Below are positions 23,958-36,214 of a stretch of DNA of 64,000 nt, in pieces. The notes under the pieces were generated by a model. The model made no database searches. It had not been told where the DNA came from and worked only from the letters and a program-made list of their open reading frames with translations. Location of the stretch: positions 91,426,513 to 91,490,512 of the forward strand of contig CM051521.1 of assembly GCA_028015205.1 (NCBI GenBank). The letters run 5' to 3'. A program made the position numbers and the translations under genes. This DNA comes from Mytilisepta virgata. Lineage: Eukaryota; Mollusca; Bivalvia; Mytilida; Mytilidae. Numbering within the stretch: position 1 is the first letter of the stretch; the number at the start of each line of letters is the position of its first letter.

Positions 23958-24853
23958 TGTATATCAGGGCTCAAAATGTTCAACGTATTAAAACTGTTTT
24001 AGTAGTCACACGAATCCCACTTATTTGATATCAACAAAACGATCATGTAACTGTAGAAACAACTTAAAAATGTGGCACAGGTTTATAACTCACAAACCTG
24101 TTTCATACATTTGACAAAAATAATCTCTACCGAAGTTACATGCCTAAAGTAGTTATTTTTTGGTCTTCGTTTAACCTCGCTACAGATGAATGTTTGACTA
24201 TAAACCGAAATTATATTCTTATATATTTTTATCTTTATGTTTACTTTTTTGTTTATTTTTGTAATATTTGAGTTCAACTTGTGTTTTCATAGTTTCAGTG
24301 GTCTTTAAGATTTCCCGCATTAAGTGCTAGCCCTGGCATTCATTGCTTATGTGTAAAACATAATTGAAAAACTACTTTTGATCAGAAGATTACCATAATT
24401 ATGTTGTACTTTGGTAGCACGCCATTAATTAACAATTTGCTTGAAAAAAGATGTTTCCAAATGAGATACCATTAAGTATTTAATCAATTAAATTAATTGT
24501 TTCCTTCGTTACCAAGGTTCGAGGCAAGTTAAAGAAGTTCAGTAGTGTCGCAACATGTAGCAATTATTTTGATTAAAATGAAGTACTTTTAGTACGAAAC
24601 CTGCATACCAATGCACAGAATTAGTTTGATTTTGTTTTTGAACTTTTCCATGTTGTAATAATTTAAGAGTAATTAATCTTGAAATTCCACTGCGAGTGAC
24701 TAAACAATACCTAATTTCACGAATGCGTGTAGCTCATGGGAAAATTATTAGTGTTCGTATTGGTTGGTTTTATTTTTGATATTCGATTATATTAACCAGA
24801 ACTATATAATATCTAAATTATATGCACATTTAAACAAAATGGGTCCTAACAGA
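23958..24853. other. No recognisable gene
   Basis: AT-rich sequence between the foldback element and the start of segmental duplication copy A. Nothing supported. Confidence 0.35.
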
Positions 24854-26579
24854 ATAGAAAAAAATCAGATGAGGTCCAATTTGCTTAAGGAATTGAAAGC
24901 ATGCTTTTTGTGTTACCATAGAGCAGTACTATATTCACAGTTTAATGATTAAAGACATTTTAAATTAATATACTTAAATTATGATAAATTTTTTCAAAAG
25001 ACATTTCAAGCTCTTATGAAACACTTAAGAACTGAAGGATCTTTATACACTTAATTATTTTATCTTAACTTTTATGACCGATGCAGTTATTTTTCTAGAG
25101 CATGTAGATTATGACCTTGAATATGATATATGTACATTGTAATTCTATGAGTTTCTCCAAACTTCCCAGAGGATACATGTATATAAGGAAACTTGGTTAG
25201 TAAACATTCTTGAAATAAATTATTACATGTATAATCGGCCATTTAACTTCCGTTAACTGCAACTATCATTTGGAAATAACTGTTTGGATTGAATGTTTGA
25301 GGATATACTACAGGAGTAGATATTTGGATTAACTAACAATAACTTTATTTATTCTAAGGACTTGCATGTACTATGACTAAACCCTGCAACTGTTAAACAT
25401 TAATTTGCCTATTACTGGAGGCTGACTTTTGTTTATATTGCCTAGTCCGGAATTTCGCTGACGTCAACGGTCTGTTTAAAAATTTGATTTGGTCATAGCG
25501 AATTTTATTTATAAATTTCCTTTGGAAATATTCATTCTGACTATACATTTGAATTAACCGAAAATCATTCTTTTTTTAAGAAATGTGGCTGTTATGATAC
25601 ATGTACATAATATTTATTTCTCTACCTTCTATGATCATTATATTTTCCCACTTTCTTTCACATCATGTCTGTGATAGATTTATTAATTGCTACTTTTCAT
25701 ATAATATTTTAGTCGGAAGCAATTTTTACTTTTTTAGGATATATTTATAATTCTTTTTCGATATTCCATCAAAATAATTTTCTCTAATTCCATCACATCA
25801 CTTTATGTGTTAAGGTTCGTTAATGGCTTCTTATCATCTTTTTCGTCGCTGGGATTCTAAAACCTCGTAACTCGAAATTGGCGGGAAATCAAGATTTCCC
25901 CTTTTAACGATCAGCTACAGCGGCTTCATTGTATGACAAAATATCGCAATTTTTGACCAATGGAATCGAATGTTTTTGATCATGTGACAAATTCTCGTAT
26001 ATAGATTGGTTATCTTTTTTATATTCTAAAAACTCGTAACTCGAATTACTGATGAATGAGGAGGAAAGGAAACTGCAAAGAACTTTAGGTAAGAACGTAA
26101 AATATTTCTTACAAATCGTGATAATCCTTTAAGTAAATTGATCAAAAAGGTGTTTTACGATATGTTTGACTATATAGATAATATTTTAAGTGTGATTTCA
26201 CGAAGCAATAGACACAAAATAAATTATGATGAAAGATCATGAAACTGAGCTTTAACTGTAACATAGGAAGGACGTTTTCTGTGAAAATCTTTGTGTAGAT
26301 TATTATTAAACGTTTTGAAATTTTTAGCCGTAAAAATACCTTGGATTCATGTTTTTAGACCATTTCTATTTTCTTATGCAGTGAGTTACGACAATTTAGA
26401 ATAAAATTAAAATGGGAAAAGGTCTCCTCCAAAACATCGTTGCTCTGCAACACTAATCGGTATTTTGTTGATCTTCTATTGTTACGCAATAATAAATTGG
26501 TACCGAATTCTGGAATTTGCGAAAACATGGGAAAAAAGAGGACGAAAGTGTGCAGGGTTGTACAAGCGGAGTGTATAAG

Positions 26580-26825
26580 TTTATAAAATATCTCATATTC
26601 TTTTCTTTATAAGATATCGTATAAATTATATGAGATATCTTATAAACTATATGAAATATCTTATAAACTATATGAAATATCTTATAAACTTTATATCTTA
26701 TATACTTTATGAGATATTTTATATACTTTATACGATATCTTATAAACTTTAGAATATATCTTATAAAGTATATAAGATATAAAGTTTATAAGATATCTTA
26801 TAAAAACTAGATTATATAGGATATA
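26580..26825. repeat. AT-rich palindromic tandem repeat
   Basis: More than ten degenerate units of the type GATATCTTATAAA / TTTATAAGATATC alternate orientation, so the region can fold into nested hairpins. It directly precedes the PHD-finger ORF inside the transposon. The palindromic GATATC core recurs in most units. Confidence 0.8.
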
Positions 26826-26850
26826 TACCTCTTTTATTTGTAGATAGGAC

Positions 26851-27132
26851 ATGTCAGAGTCTGATGTGGTAGAAGTTGAGTGGGTTTGTGATACTTGTGG
26901 ACAAGAAGCTGAAGACCAAATTAGTTTGGATTTACAATTGCTCTACGGACACCTTATTTTGAGAGAATCAGATGCCACTGAATGGGTGCGTTGTATAACT
27001 TGTGACAAGAGATATCATTTAGACTGCGTTGAAAATCTACCAAAAGACGTAGACGAAGAAGATTTTGAGTGAGATATCTACCTATGTGACGACTGTGGTT
27101 GGTTTATGGTCGGAGCTTACGATTCAGATTAA
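26851..27132 (+). pseudogene. Small PHD-finger protein interrupted by an in-frame TGA
   Basis: The ORF opens MSESDVVEVEWVCDTCGQ and shows the PHD zinc-ligand series: CxxC (residues 14-17), a loop, then CITCDKRYHLDC (C-x2-C-x4-H-x2-C), ending DEEDFE before a TGA at 27070-27072. Without the stop, the same frame continues DIYLCDDCGWFMVGAYDSD and terminates at 27130-27132, supplying the last CxxC that a PHD finger needs. The stop therefore removes the final zinc-ligand pair. An acceptor-like TTTTATTTGTAG ends at 26842, so this may have been a downstream exon. PHD fingers bind histone H3 tails and occur in several transposon families. Here it is presumably element-encoded. Confidence 0.7.
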
Positions 27133-27499
27133 CTCATGTAACTGTATATAATGTCTATGTCCTTATACAACCCTAATGAATGGTTGAGACGTAGTTCGGA
27201 CTTAAATTATCGTATCAACAAATGTACAAATATAACACAAACTGTAATTAAACGGGAATACGGTGAATATTCCTTAAAGGGATGACATTTTGAATTCATT
27301 CCATCTGTTTATTATTGTTTCTTTAAAGTGACCACACCTAGGTATCAAATTATTTACCGAAATCCAAAGAATAGAGAAGAGTATCAAAAGTTTGAATGGA
27401 AATTCCATTTTAATTGCAGGAATGGATGCTAAAGATAGTAATCACACAGATGTTTGGTTGACATTAATTTGCAGTATTAAGATCTATTCTTTTTTTGTG

Positions 27500-27930
27500 T
27501 GGCCTTTTTGCAAAAGAGTAAATAAATTATTTTTGTTATTTTTGAATAATTGGACAAGTTTAGAAGAAATTTGCGCAATGTTACGTTTTAATTTTTGTTT
27601 CACTAATGTCTTTAGTGCTGTAGCTTTCTTGACTTTTACCAATCCCGATTTGATTGTCTTTAAGCTGTAAAGAAATAAGCAGTAAATTATTTTTCTATGT
27701 TTATCTGCATAACCGGACAAGTTGAGAAGAGATTTGCGTATTTTAATTTTTTTTATAATTTTATAATGTCTCGCCTTCGAAGTTAAAACCATGACACGTC
27801 TTTGGTCTTTGGTGCTGTAGCTCATTTGGCTTTTGACAATTACGACTCAATAGTTGTTGAACTGTAAAAATATAAGCAGCAACTTGTGTTGAACTGTAAG
27901 ACTATAAGAAGGAAATTATTTGTTTATGTT
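27500..27930. repeat. Diverged tandem repeat inside the transposon
   Basis: Blocks around GCTGTAGCT, the (G/T)AACTGTAA(A/G)-ATAAGCAG motif and GAGATTTGCG recur two to three times with a spacing near 190 bp. Overlapping ORFs on both strands here are products of this repeat and are not believed. Confidence 0.5.
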
Positions 27931-28132
27931 TTATATGAAGTAATACATAAATCTTTTCAGGAGAAGAGTTGTTCTTTCTCATACATGTCGCCCACAAACA
28001 TTTAAACAAATCTGGTACCAATGATAAATGCATTTTTTGTATTTTGAGCATTTTCGAGCGACACTGATAAATACTTTAACATTGAACTATGCATCTGACA
28101 AACAGAATTGATTTTGGAATTTTCAGAAGTTC

Positions 28133-28436
28133 TTGCCAAAAAATATATCATAATTATGAGATAACACTTTGTATTTATGAAATAAGTCATAATCGTGAGA
28201 TATTATCTTATAATTGGGAATTTTCATCTCACAATCGTGAGATGTTATTATTAAATAGTACTTCATAATTATGAGATAATAAGTCATATTTATGAAGTAG
28301 CAAGTTATAATCATGAGATATTATTCCATAATTATAAGATATCATTTCCTCATAATTATGTGTTGTTATTTCATTATTATGGATTATTATCTCATAATTT
28401 CATTATTATAAATTATTATTTCATGGTTATGATATG
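28133..28436. repeat. Array of palindromic CATAATTATGAG units
   Basis: About a dozen degenerate copies of TCATAATTATGAGATAAT or its variants lie head to tail. Each is nearly self-complementary and could form a small cruciform. The array sits near the right end of the transposon. Confidence 0.8.
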
Positions 28437-29608
28437 GTGTTTTCCTTCAAATGGCAACAATACGCCCTTGTAGGAATTCTTTACAATTAATTGCTATAGT
28501 TTTGTGGAATTAAATTGTCGTAATTTCAAAAGAGGCAGACATAATTGAATGTCAAAATGTCGTAACTCTGCTTGCTAGGGTTGCTGTCCACCAATGAATG
28601 GTCTCTTTTTTTGTTGTGAAAATTAAACAGAAATTATATTATCCTAAGCTTTTTTTCATTTCTAGTAAAACTGATGAATGATTCGGTACGTTTTTTGTGT
28701 TTTCTGTAAAATTTTAGAAACATTAGTTACGATATTTTGGAATCTCAGCGACGTTTTGATTTTGTTTGGCATTTACAAACAAAACAAATAAATGGTAACC
28801 CAAGACGCCCTATAGGAGCTGACTAATCAAAACAAATTTAGATACAATTAATGATTAAATTCATTATCATGTAATTACAAAATAGAAAAAATGGGACTTG
28901 TGTGCTGTAAGGAGCTTCGAACGTATGAATACAACTAACCCAGTGACCATCCGTTTAAGATACCAGGACTGACGATTGAAGAGGCAGAGCATCATCTATT
29001 TTATACTTATACATGTTCAAATGTAAAATAGATAATTCATTAAGACACCTCTGCACAATGTATTGCACGTGGTAATAATTTCAACGAGAATAAATGTTTA
29101 GTAATTGATCTACAATGTACCGGTGAAATTCAATTCTTTGTATCAGTATTTCAAAAGTAGATTTCATAATAATTTGCACGGTATTTTTTTCTGTCTTGTA
29201 GTTGTTATAATTTATCACTTATTTGGAATTATAATTATTGAATAATACAGAAAAATAGTTTTAGAAGTCACTTTAATACAGTTTACATGTAATTATTAGT
29301 TTGTTTAACTTGAGATGTTTTGTGAATTAATACAAATTAGGATTTTTTTCTCCTAGAAAATCCTGAGTTAAACTTGGTTTTGTGAAATTTACGTTTTAGG
29401 AATAAACAGTTAGGCCAAAGTTATCTTATTCATCTGTGCTCGTTTTATATGGGTACTGAAAAGATCAGTAAAAGCCTTAAATTAGGTAATAATTGTACAT
29501 CGTATAAAGGAGATGTAAGAGTAGACAACTAATAGTAATTTAAGATTTCAGTATTTGTCATGTTTATATTTTTAATTACATGTATAATAAATAGAGAATA
29601 ACACATAG

Positions 29609-29706
29609 CAAAATACGTATCACAAGATTTATCATCCCAAGAAACCAATATCAGCCCGAGGGATAATTTTGGTCGAGGGTAATACGGCATGTGATACGGA
29701 TTTTGT
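29609..29706. repeat. Foldback repeat in copy A (partner at 38053-38150)
   Basis: CAAAATACGTATCACA at the left is matched by TGTGATACGGATTTTG at the right, with ATATCAGCCCGAGGG in the loop. The same hairpin lies at the equivalent place in copy B, so it predates the duplication. Confidence 0.7.
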
Positions 29707-31084
29707 CATTTTTTATACGCTTTATCATATATTTGAATAGGAGAGTATAGTCACATGACCAATATCATTTTAAGGGGTATGATAAGTAAATGAAAAACCG
29801 AGATAAAAACGGTTTAAAAAAATCAAAATACCAATACATCGTAAGCAATATAATCATGCAACTGAAACATTTTAACAGAATTCCATATACTTTATTTACT
29901 GGGAATAGCTAAAGAATAATATCTATTCATATTATTGCAACAAAAGAGTGCATGTATATAGAAAAGATATTTATATACATACTATATAGTTTGCCAATAG
30001 GAGAGGGGCTTTTGCACTTAATCTAGTACACCTTCCGGCTAAACACACGATAAATAAACTGTCTGTGATTTAATATATTATATCAGATGGAAAAAAGAAC
30101 ATATCCCCTGCAGTCCTTCATTATTTTGTCTCAAAGATGATACAATTGTACTTAAGTTATAGAATTATCCATATTAGTGTATGATCTAGATCCTCTTGTA
30201 ATTTTGACTGTCTAAGTAGTTAAAGCCTGTATGGATGTCAAAGAATATAACTCTTAAAAAACAATCACAGGTGCTTGCAAAGCATTATCTTATGAAGATT
30301 TTTTTTCACCTACGTCACCAACAGCTCATCCAAGTCTAAGAATGGCTTTACTTTGCCCGTTCAATTGGGTTGCATCTACATTTAGTTAATTGAATCTGAA
30401 ACTTCAACAGATTTCATTCCACATATGTACAATCTAAAGCCTCAAGATTTTAGTCAACGTCATTAAAACTTGGCAGATACGTATAAGCCAATTTCAACAG
30501 ATTTTCCTTGTATGGACTTCTTGTTATGATCCATTCTTGTGAGAAGTGTGCTTACTTTGCATCCTCGGAAACTGATTTCTTGATTAAAAGTGTAAATATA
30601 ACGACTAAAGTTGAAAAGAAAAACTCGAGACTAATTTTTTAACGATACATAACACAACGTGGTTCAGACTTCTGAAAATAATACCGACCGTCCAAACAAC
30701 TTCACATTGTTTTGAGTCTAGGGGAAGAGAGGAATTGGTATAATCCATTCTTGCGAAACAGTTGAGATATTAAAGCATAAAAAGGGCGATAACTGATTAT
30801 GAAGCAAGACTCACTAACTTTTTCCTTGATATTTAGAAATATTTTATTTTGATATTCTAGAAAAAATGAGTTGGATTAAAGTTGGAAACACAATGCTTGT
30901 ACATTATACCTGTATTTTTGAGTAATGTGATTCAGATTTTCTTCTTCAATAACCAATCTCAACATTGACTGGTCACATAATATTATGTATGCTCCAATTT
31001 GATGTTTTCAATATTTTTGACGAAGTGATATTTGTCATGGTTTCATAACTCACTTATAATTAACTTTCCGACTACATTATTATG

Positions 31085-31440
31085 GATTGATTGGTTGGTT
31101 GCTGAAGTCTAGTGGCAAATATTTCATGCTTCCTCAGGACGAGAACCAGTTAAACAATTTATCAAACAATTCAAATAGGGTTTGAACGGGATACAAAGGG
31201 GAACCAGTTTTGATTGCCACTGTAAGAGGGCGGATAGTTGGGTAAGGTCGTATAATTTAGCCTTCTGTAGCGGCCATTAGCCTACTCTTTTTCTAAAACT
31301 ACAGACGGGGTCTTTATCGTGCAGGGAGTTTGAATTCTCCATACACGTTACCCAGTATGGTCCGCGGCCAGGCTTTCCGTATTATGACCTTACAACCCCC
31401 AACGAGACGGTCTCCCCTATCCGCCACCTATGTGTTGAGC
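31085..31440 (-). repeat. SINE-like interspersed repeat on the minus strand (copy A)
   Basis: Read on the minus strand the element ends in an AACCAACCAATCAATC tail preceded by ATATTTGCCACTAGACTT, a configuration remembered from bivalve short retroposons. The body is GC-richer than its surroundings. No clear pol III A and B boxes were found, so the class is uncertain. The equivalent copy lies at 39513-39863. Confidence 0.5.
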
Positions 31441-32103
31441 TCCCTTAATCCATCACAAATGCCTAGCCTACTACATTATAAGCTTTAAGACATATTGTAT
31501 GCTATTTTGGATTGGGGCAGTGTTGCTTGAAGAGAGGACGTAGTTCGACTATTTTTGAACAAATATCTGAATGTATTGGTATACTAGTATGTCAATGCAT
31601 GGAGATGCTGAACGTTGCTTTGAATTTCTGATTGTAATAACTACTGCAATACCTATTATGTTATACTCTACAAGCTGTCAACATGTTGTGAATTGTAGTC
31701 TGGTAAAAGAAAATATCATAGATTTTCATCACTCTTTCCATTTCAAACATTCTCATTTCCTAACAGAGATACCTTTTAAAAGGATATCTTGTTACAATAA
31801 TAAAAGACGTACAATTGCCTGGTATCATGAAAGAGAATAAGAACTAAGGTTTGTATTATTGAAATGCAAATCTCGTTCTTGCTTTTTTTATCTGTTTGTG
31901 ATAGTTCTTCTGATGTTCCGCAAAATGTCTCGTCAAATATCGTCAAACGATTACAAAAGCGATAAAACAGTGGGAAAAGTCTGCAAGATCGAAATCCAAA
32001 GGTACGACAAATTCATGGGAATGAAACATAACAAACAAATGCCACATGGATACATTTATAACTAAAGATTAAAAAAATATAATAAACTAGAAAGCTGGAC
32101 TGT

Positions 32104-32681
32104 CAAATTGAAAAATGATAAAGGAGTTTACGTCACAAGCTTAATTTGACAATATTCGAAATTCGACCCCTATGTGTGCCTGAATTTCAGAAAATTAAAC
32201 TTCTAAATCCCTTATTACTATATAGTAAAAAATGCATATATTGGAAAATAAAAAAAGACAAGATTATGTCACAAGCATAAATTTACAATTTATTAAATTC
32301 GACCTCTGTGGGCACCAATTTCAGAAAATTAAAATTCTAAAACCTTATTGCGCATCAGCATATGGTGCCTGACAATACTGTATAGAAATAAAATGCATAA
32401 AATGAAAAATGAAGACGAGTTTAGGTCACAAGCTTGAATTTCAATTTTCGAGTTCAACCCATGTGGGCCCCTTGTTTAGAAAATCAAAATTCTAAAACTT
32501 TATTGCGCATCTACACTGGTTTGCAACCATTCTATATAGAAATTAAATTCCTAAACCCAAATGTGAAGGAGGAGTTGATGTCACAAGAAAGTGTGACGGA
32601 CGGACAGATGGACGGACGGAGACAATCGATGGACGGAGACAATCGATATATCTCCGAACTTTCTTTGAAAATGCGGGGATA
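32104..32681. mobile_element. Tandem-repeat element with GGAC microsatellite, left-truncated (copy A)
   Basis: Degenerate units of about 120-130 bp (GTCACAAGCTT..., TTCGACCCCTGTG..., AAATTCTAAAACCTTATTGC) are followed by a GGAC-type microsatellite and the terminus TGCGGGGATA. Compared with copy B, about 268 bp at the left end, including the matching terminus TATCCCCGCA, are missing. The layout resembles the pearl/Helentron-like elements described in bivalves; that assignment is an inference. Confidence 0.7.
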
Positions 32682-33096
32682 GCTAAAGAGAATTAGAACA
32701 AGACGGTACAAAAACTAAAGCACTAGTAATATGAACTCCCACCAAAAACCGGAAGTGAATGATTGAGGATGAATGTGTTTCATACTTGAATAAAACGTAG
32801 AATCATAAGTTTGAGTGAGCTTTTAAAAAGGACACACTTAATATAGATACGACAAGCACATCACCAAAGATCTTTTATTTGGATTGGAATTAAAGTATTT
32901 TGGTTTACTTTTGAATATTGTTTCAATTAATTACAATAAATTCGTACAAATAAATTATTATCGTTATAGGGAAAAGACAAGTCTTAGTAACAATAAAGTA
33001 CAAAATATTAATGTAGTATATATAAAAGTTATATCATGTTTTATTTTTTCACCCACTGACTTACAAAAAAAAAAACAAATATCTCGCTCTCTGAAA

Positions 33097-33121
33097 ATGG
33101 CCGAGCTGCTCTGTCCAAGTG
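33097..33121 (+). other. Exon-like ATG segment with splice donor (copy A)
   Basis: A 25-nt segment starting AAAATGGCC and encoding MAELLCPS is followed by the strong donor GTAAGA. The same arrangement is kept in copy B at 41641. All three differences between the copies change the amino acid, so there is no sign of purifying selection. It may be a dead first exon or chance. Confidence 0.15.
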
Positions 33122-34424
33122 GTAAGAAAACCTATTCAACCTTTTTATGATACCAGTGCTTGCATGGGTAGTTACCTAGTTGTCCTTAAAATTGACACTT
33201 TGCTTTTAAAGATAAATTGTCAAATTTTACACCATTACAATATACATGTTTTTTGTTAAAGCAGGGGATAACAATCTAAAAGAAAATGAATGTTTTTAAA
33301 TTGTCATCGATAAAAGAAATATTTTTTGAAAATTAAAAATTTTATCAATATACACTTTTCAGCAAGATTTTGTTCATCGATGACTGCACTGTTTTGAAAA
33401 AGTTGTATCTTCTTGGATTAAAATCATCGATTTTACCACTTTTGACGTTTTGTTATATTTTCCAGCTGGATGAAAATGCCCTTAAGGCCACCTCTTTTTA
33501 TATCAAAAATCGTGTCATACACAAAGGACATTTGATTAGATTTCCAAAAAAATATAGATTTTATATTGTGCTATGGAAAAGTAATTTTTTGGAACGATAG
33601 CTCGAGTTTTTAGCGTTCTCGAAACAAGTTTTCCTTCACTTAGGACAACACTTCTATGCTCCCCAAATTAATATATAAAAAAAAACATACATCAGATTTT
33701 TAAATGGAAATTCATCATGTCTTTGCATGTTTTTGAGGAATTATTTTCATTCTTTAATGTAGAAATGATGGTGCGTGGTTTCCTCTTTTTCTTAGATCAA
33801 ATATTAATTTGATTAAAGATATCAAAATTAAAATAGATGTTAGTATACAAATAGGCTCTTCTAACGTCTTGTTCTTTTTCTGTTATTTGTTTCTTTTGAT
33901 TAAAATGTTTGACGAGGAAAACTCGAATTTTTGATTTCAAATGTTACAACATATAATAGTCATACTCATCTTTGTATAAAATTTTGATTGGGACAATTCA
34001 CAGAAAAAAGACCTGGTGCAATTATGTAAACAATTAAACAAACTGATGTGCCTCAAAATATCAAACACTTCCGTGTTTTATATTAATAAAAATATTTAAA
34101 ATGATGAAATTTGCGACTTACAGACCATCGGTTATTCAAAGACTTCACTTGTTATTTGATTAAGGGATAAACAATGTTTGCTTTGTTTCTTTGATTCAAG
34201 TTGATACATTGAACCTTTGTTTTCTGCCTTTATGCACAACCTTCCCTTTAAAATGAAATCTTTTTAATATAGCAACAGAAATAAAAGTAACGTAGTATCA
34301 ACACAGGACTAATCATGATAACTTTGTGATAACTTTGTGAAAGTGTTCATCGATCTGTTTTTAAATACATTTGAAGTGTTTTATAAATACTAATAATTTA
34401 GGAAATCGTTTTTATGCCCCGCCC

Positions 34425-34790
34425 ACGAATGTTGAAGTGGCATATAGAGTTACTCTTGTCCGTCCGAACGTCCGAACTATGTGGTTCAGTTTTGCGTTTA
34501 TGTTCATTTCTTTGTAACTAAGCATAGTGTATCAATAAAACTTCATCAGTGGTTGGTACTTTGGTAGTCTTTGCAGTCATACAATAATTGGGTAATTATG
34601 ACCTACATTTTATGTTTGAGCGACTCTGGTTACGTTTTGCGTTTAGGTTCATTTTTTTTGGAACTAAGGATAGTGTATCAATGAAACTTCATCAGTGGAT
34701 GTGCCTTGCGTAGCATTCATACGATAATTGAGTCATTATATCCTACATGTACATTTAATGCTTGAGCGACTCTAGTGCAATGATTCGTGA
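34425..34790. repeat. Repeat beginning ATGCCCCGCCCACGA with internal tandem units (copy A)
   Basis: After the GC-rich start and a GTCCGTCC stretch, two units of about 170 bp share GTTTTGCGTTTA, GGAACTAAG and ATAGTGTATCAATGAAACTT (with small variations). The counterpart is at 42953-43325. The GTCC stretch and internal repeats suggest the same broad element class as 32104-32681. Confidence 0.6.
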
Positions 34791-35685
34791 TGAAGAAAGT
34801 AGATAATATATAAGAACAAAGAACATTTTCATGGGTAAAAGATGTTCGTAACATAAGATCTAATAACGTTAACTTAGTTCACCAGTCCTTTAAGAGGGCA
34901 AATTTAAGGCATTGGTTAAGGTTTGGTGCTTGAATTAAACCTATACGGACAGGTTCAAGATCTACTCGGTATAGTCCAATCCATAACGTCTGCGACACTT
35001 ACTGTCGTGATAAATAAGGAACGTCCATGTCATATTTAGGCGCATAATACAAGGAGATTTTACAGAAACACATGTAATCTAAATTCCATGCAGAAGATTT
35101 TTTGCGATCGCATATAATTCTTCCGTTCAAAACTATACATAAATAAAATTATAGCAAAATCCATAATTAAGATTGGGGTTTAAAAATTAGTAATAGAAAA
35201 ACGCTTATTCACCTATTTTCAATCTTCCCTGACGTCACAGAAATTGAAAGCACTTTAACAAACTGGTTGCATTGCAGGTTTTAAATTTGTAAAATTGTTT
35301 TTTCGTAAGAAAAATAAATAGTATAAATAATACTACTCACCACAAGTTAATACCATTTTAAAAGTCTCACTAAAGATGCATATCTTTGATACTAAAACCT
35401 TTTATACATGTTATATCGTCAATATTCTATCTTAGGATAATTCTTAAATAGTCGAAGGACAATCTTCAAACAGTGTCGTTAGACGTATATGCATTATTAA
35501 TACAAATGTAATGGTTACATAAATACAAAATCTCATTATCTTATTAACTTATCCCTTTATTTGTTTATCACAATTTTTTCTTTAAAATTTGTATTGATAA
35601 AACCTAAAAAAACGCTTGGATGTTTAGGATAAATTGGGACGTATGGTAAAAGTGTCTTTAGTTTATAATTATTTTATTTGCTCAA

Positions 35686-36214
35686 ATATAGCAAAAGGGA
35701 TGGGACACAAGTTATACCAACTTATATGGTCTTCTCCCGTATTGCAGTATGATTACAAGACTAATTTGAGAGCATGCGAAATAACAATATCTTATAAAGA
35801 GAAGATAAACTAAATATGATTAGACAAACATAAAATACAAATTGGAGGTTTTTATAGATGAAATATAACATATATATGTGTAGGTATATCATGTAGTAAG
35901 ACATAAAAAAGCTTGGTAAACACACATTTTGTGACGACAGAAAGAGCTATTTAGATGACCAAAAATCTTTTGGACCCTTTTTATAAATCTGAAGACTTCT
36001 CTAATGATAACAACGTTTTGTTCGTTTGTAAGATCAGTAGAACCTAAGGTCAAAAGGTCAGTGCTTACACTTATATGATTTGGTTACCATCTTAGATTGT
36101 TAAGCATCATAGTGCGTTCTGCTGTATAATTAGAACATTCAAAGAAAAAATGATTGATGTCTTCCGTAGAGGCGCCGCATGACAGTTCTGGTATGATATT
36201 TACTCTATATAAAT
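35686..36214. other. Spacer between the duplicated copies
   Basis: Unique AT-rich sequence separates copies A and B. Its right part contains the LINE fragment described next, which abuts the left edge of copy B. Confidence 0.7.
36084..36213 (-). pseudogene. LINE ORF2 C-terminal zinc-knuckle fragment
   Basis: On the minus strand the peptide LYRVNIIPELSCGASTEDIN continues HFFFECSNYTAERTMMLNNL and stops at 36084. The pattern C-G...(E/D)-x2-HFFF-x-C-x2-Y-x3-R is that of the knuckle at the end of many animal LINE ORF2 proteins. It is not the same subfamily as the LINE at 14870-15823. The ORF continues upstream into copy B sequence that has no LINE character, so the fragment is cut at or near the duplication breakpoint. 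Confidence 0.65.

Larger units (their letters stand above)
25844..28753. mobile_element. 2.9-kb DNA transposon inserted in copy A
   Basis: The left end starts CGTCGCTGGGATTCTAAAAC and the right end is an imperfect inverse (25 of the first 29 positions match by eye). Copy B at 37211-37222 is the uninterrupted site (ATCTTTTTGATT). In copy A, Ts lie on both sides (TTTTT before, TTTT after), consistent with a 4-bp TTTT target-site duplication. The left subterminal motif TCTAAAA(C/A)CTCGTAACTCGAA occurs twice (about 25856 and 26024). The interior carries a broken PHD-finger gene and AT-rich tandem repeats but no recognisable transposase, so the element is non-autonomous or decayed. I do not assign a superfamily. 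Confidence 0.9.
24854..35685 (+). repeat. Segmental duplication, copy A
   Basis: Sequence from about 24854 to 25843 matches 36215-37218, and sequence from 28754 to about 35685 matches 37219-44492, in the same order and orientation. Differences are scattered substitutions (a few percent by eye) and small indels. The 2910 bp at 25844-28753 are absent from copy B and form a transposon. Left and right ends were set where similarity stops (ATAGAAAAAAATCAG on the left, ATAATTATTTTATTTG on the right). The duplicated segment holds mainly repeats and no intact gene. Confidence 0.95.

Noticed and set aside
28133..28436. A CRISPR-like array.
   Set aside because: The units are degenerate, palindromic, variable in spacing and without unique spacers, and the genome is eukaryotic. 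It is an AT-rich tandem repeat.
34530..34720. CTGATGAAG words on the minus strand (also in copy B) as hammerheads.
   Set aside because: The downstream sequence lacks GAAA at the required place. They are part of a tandem repeat.
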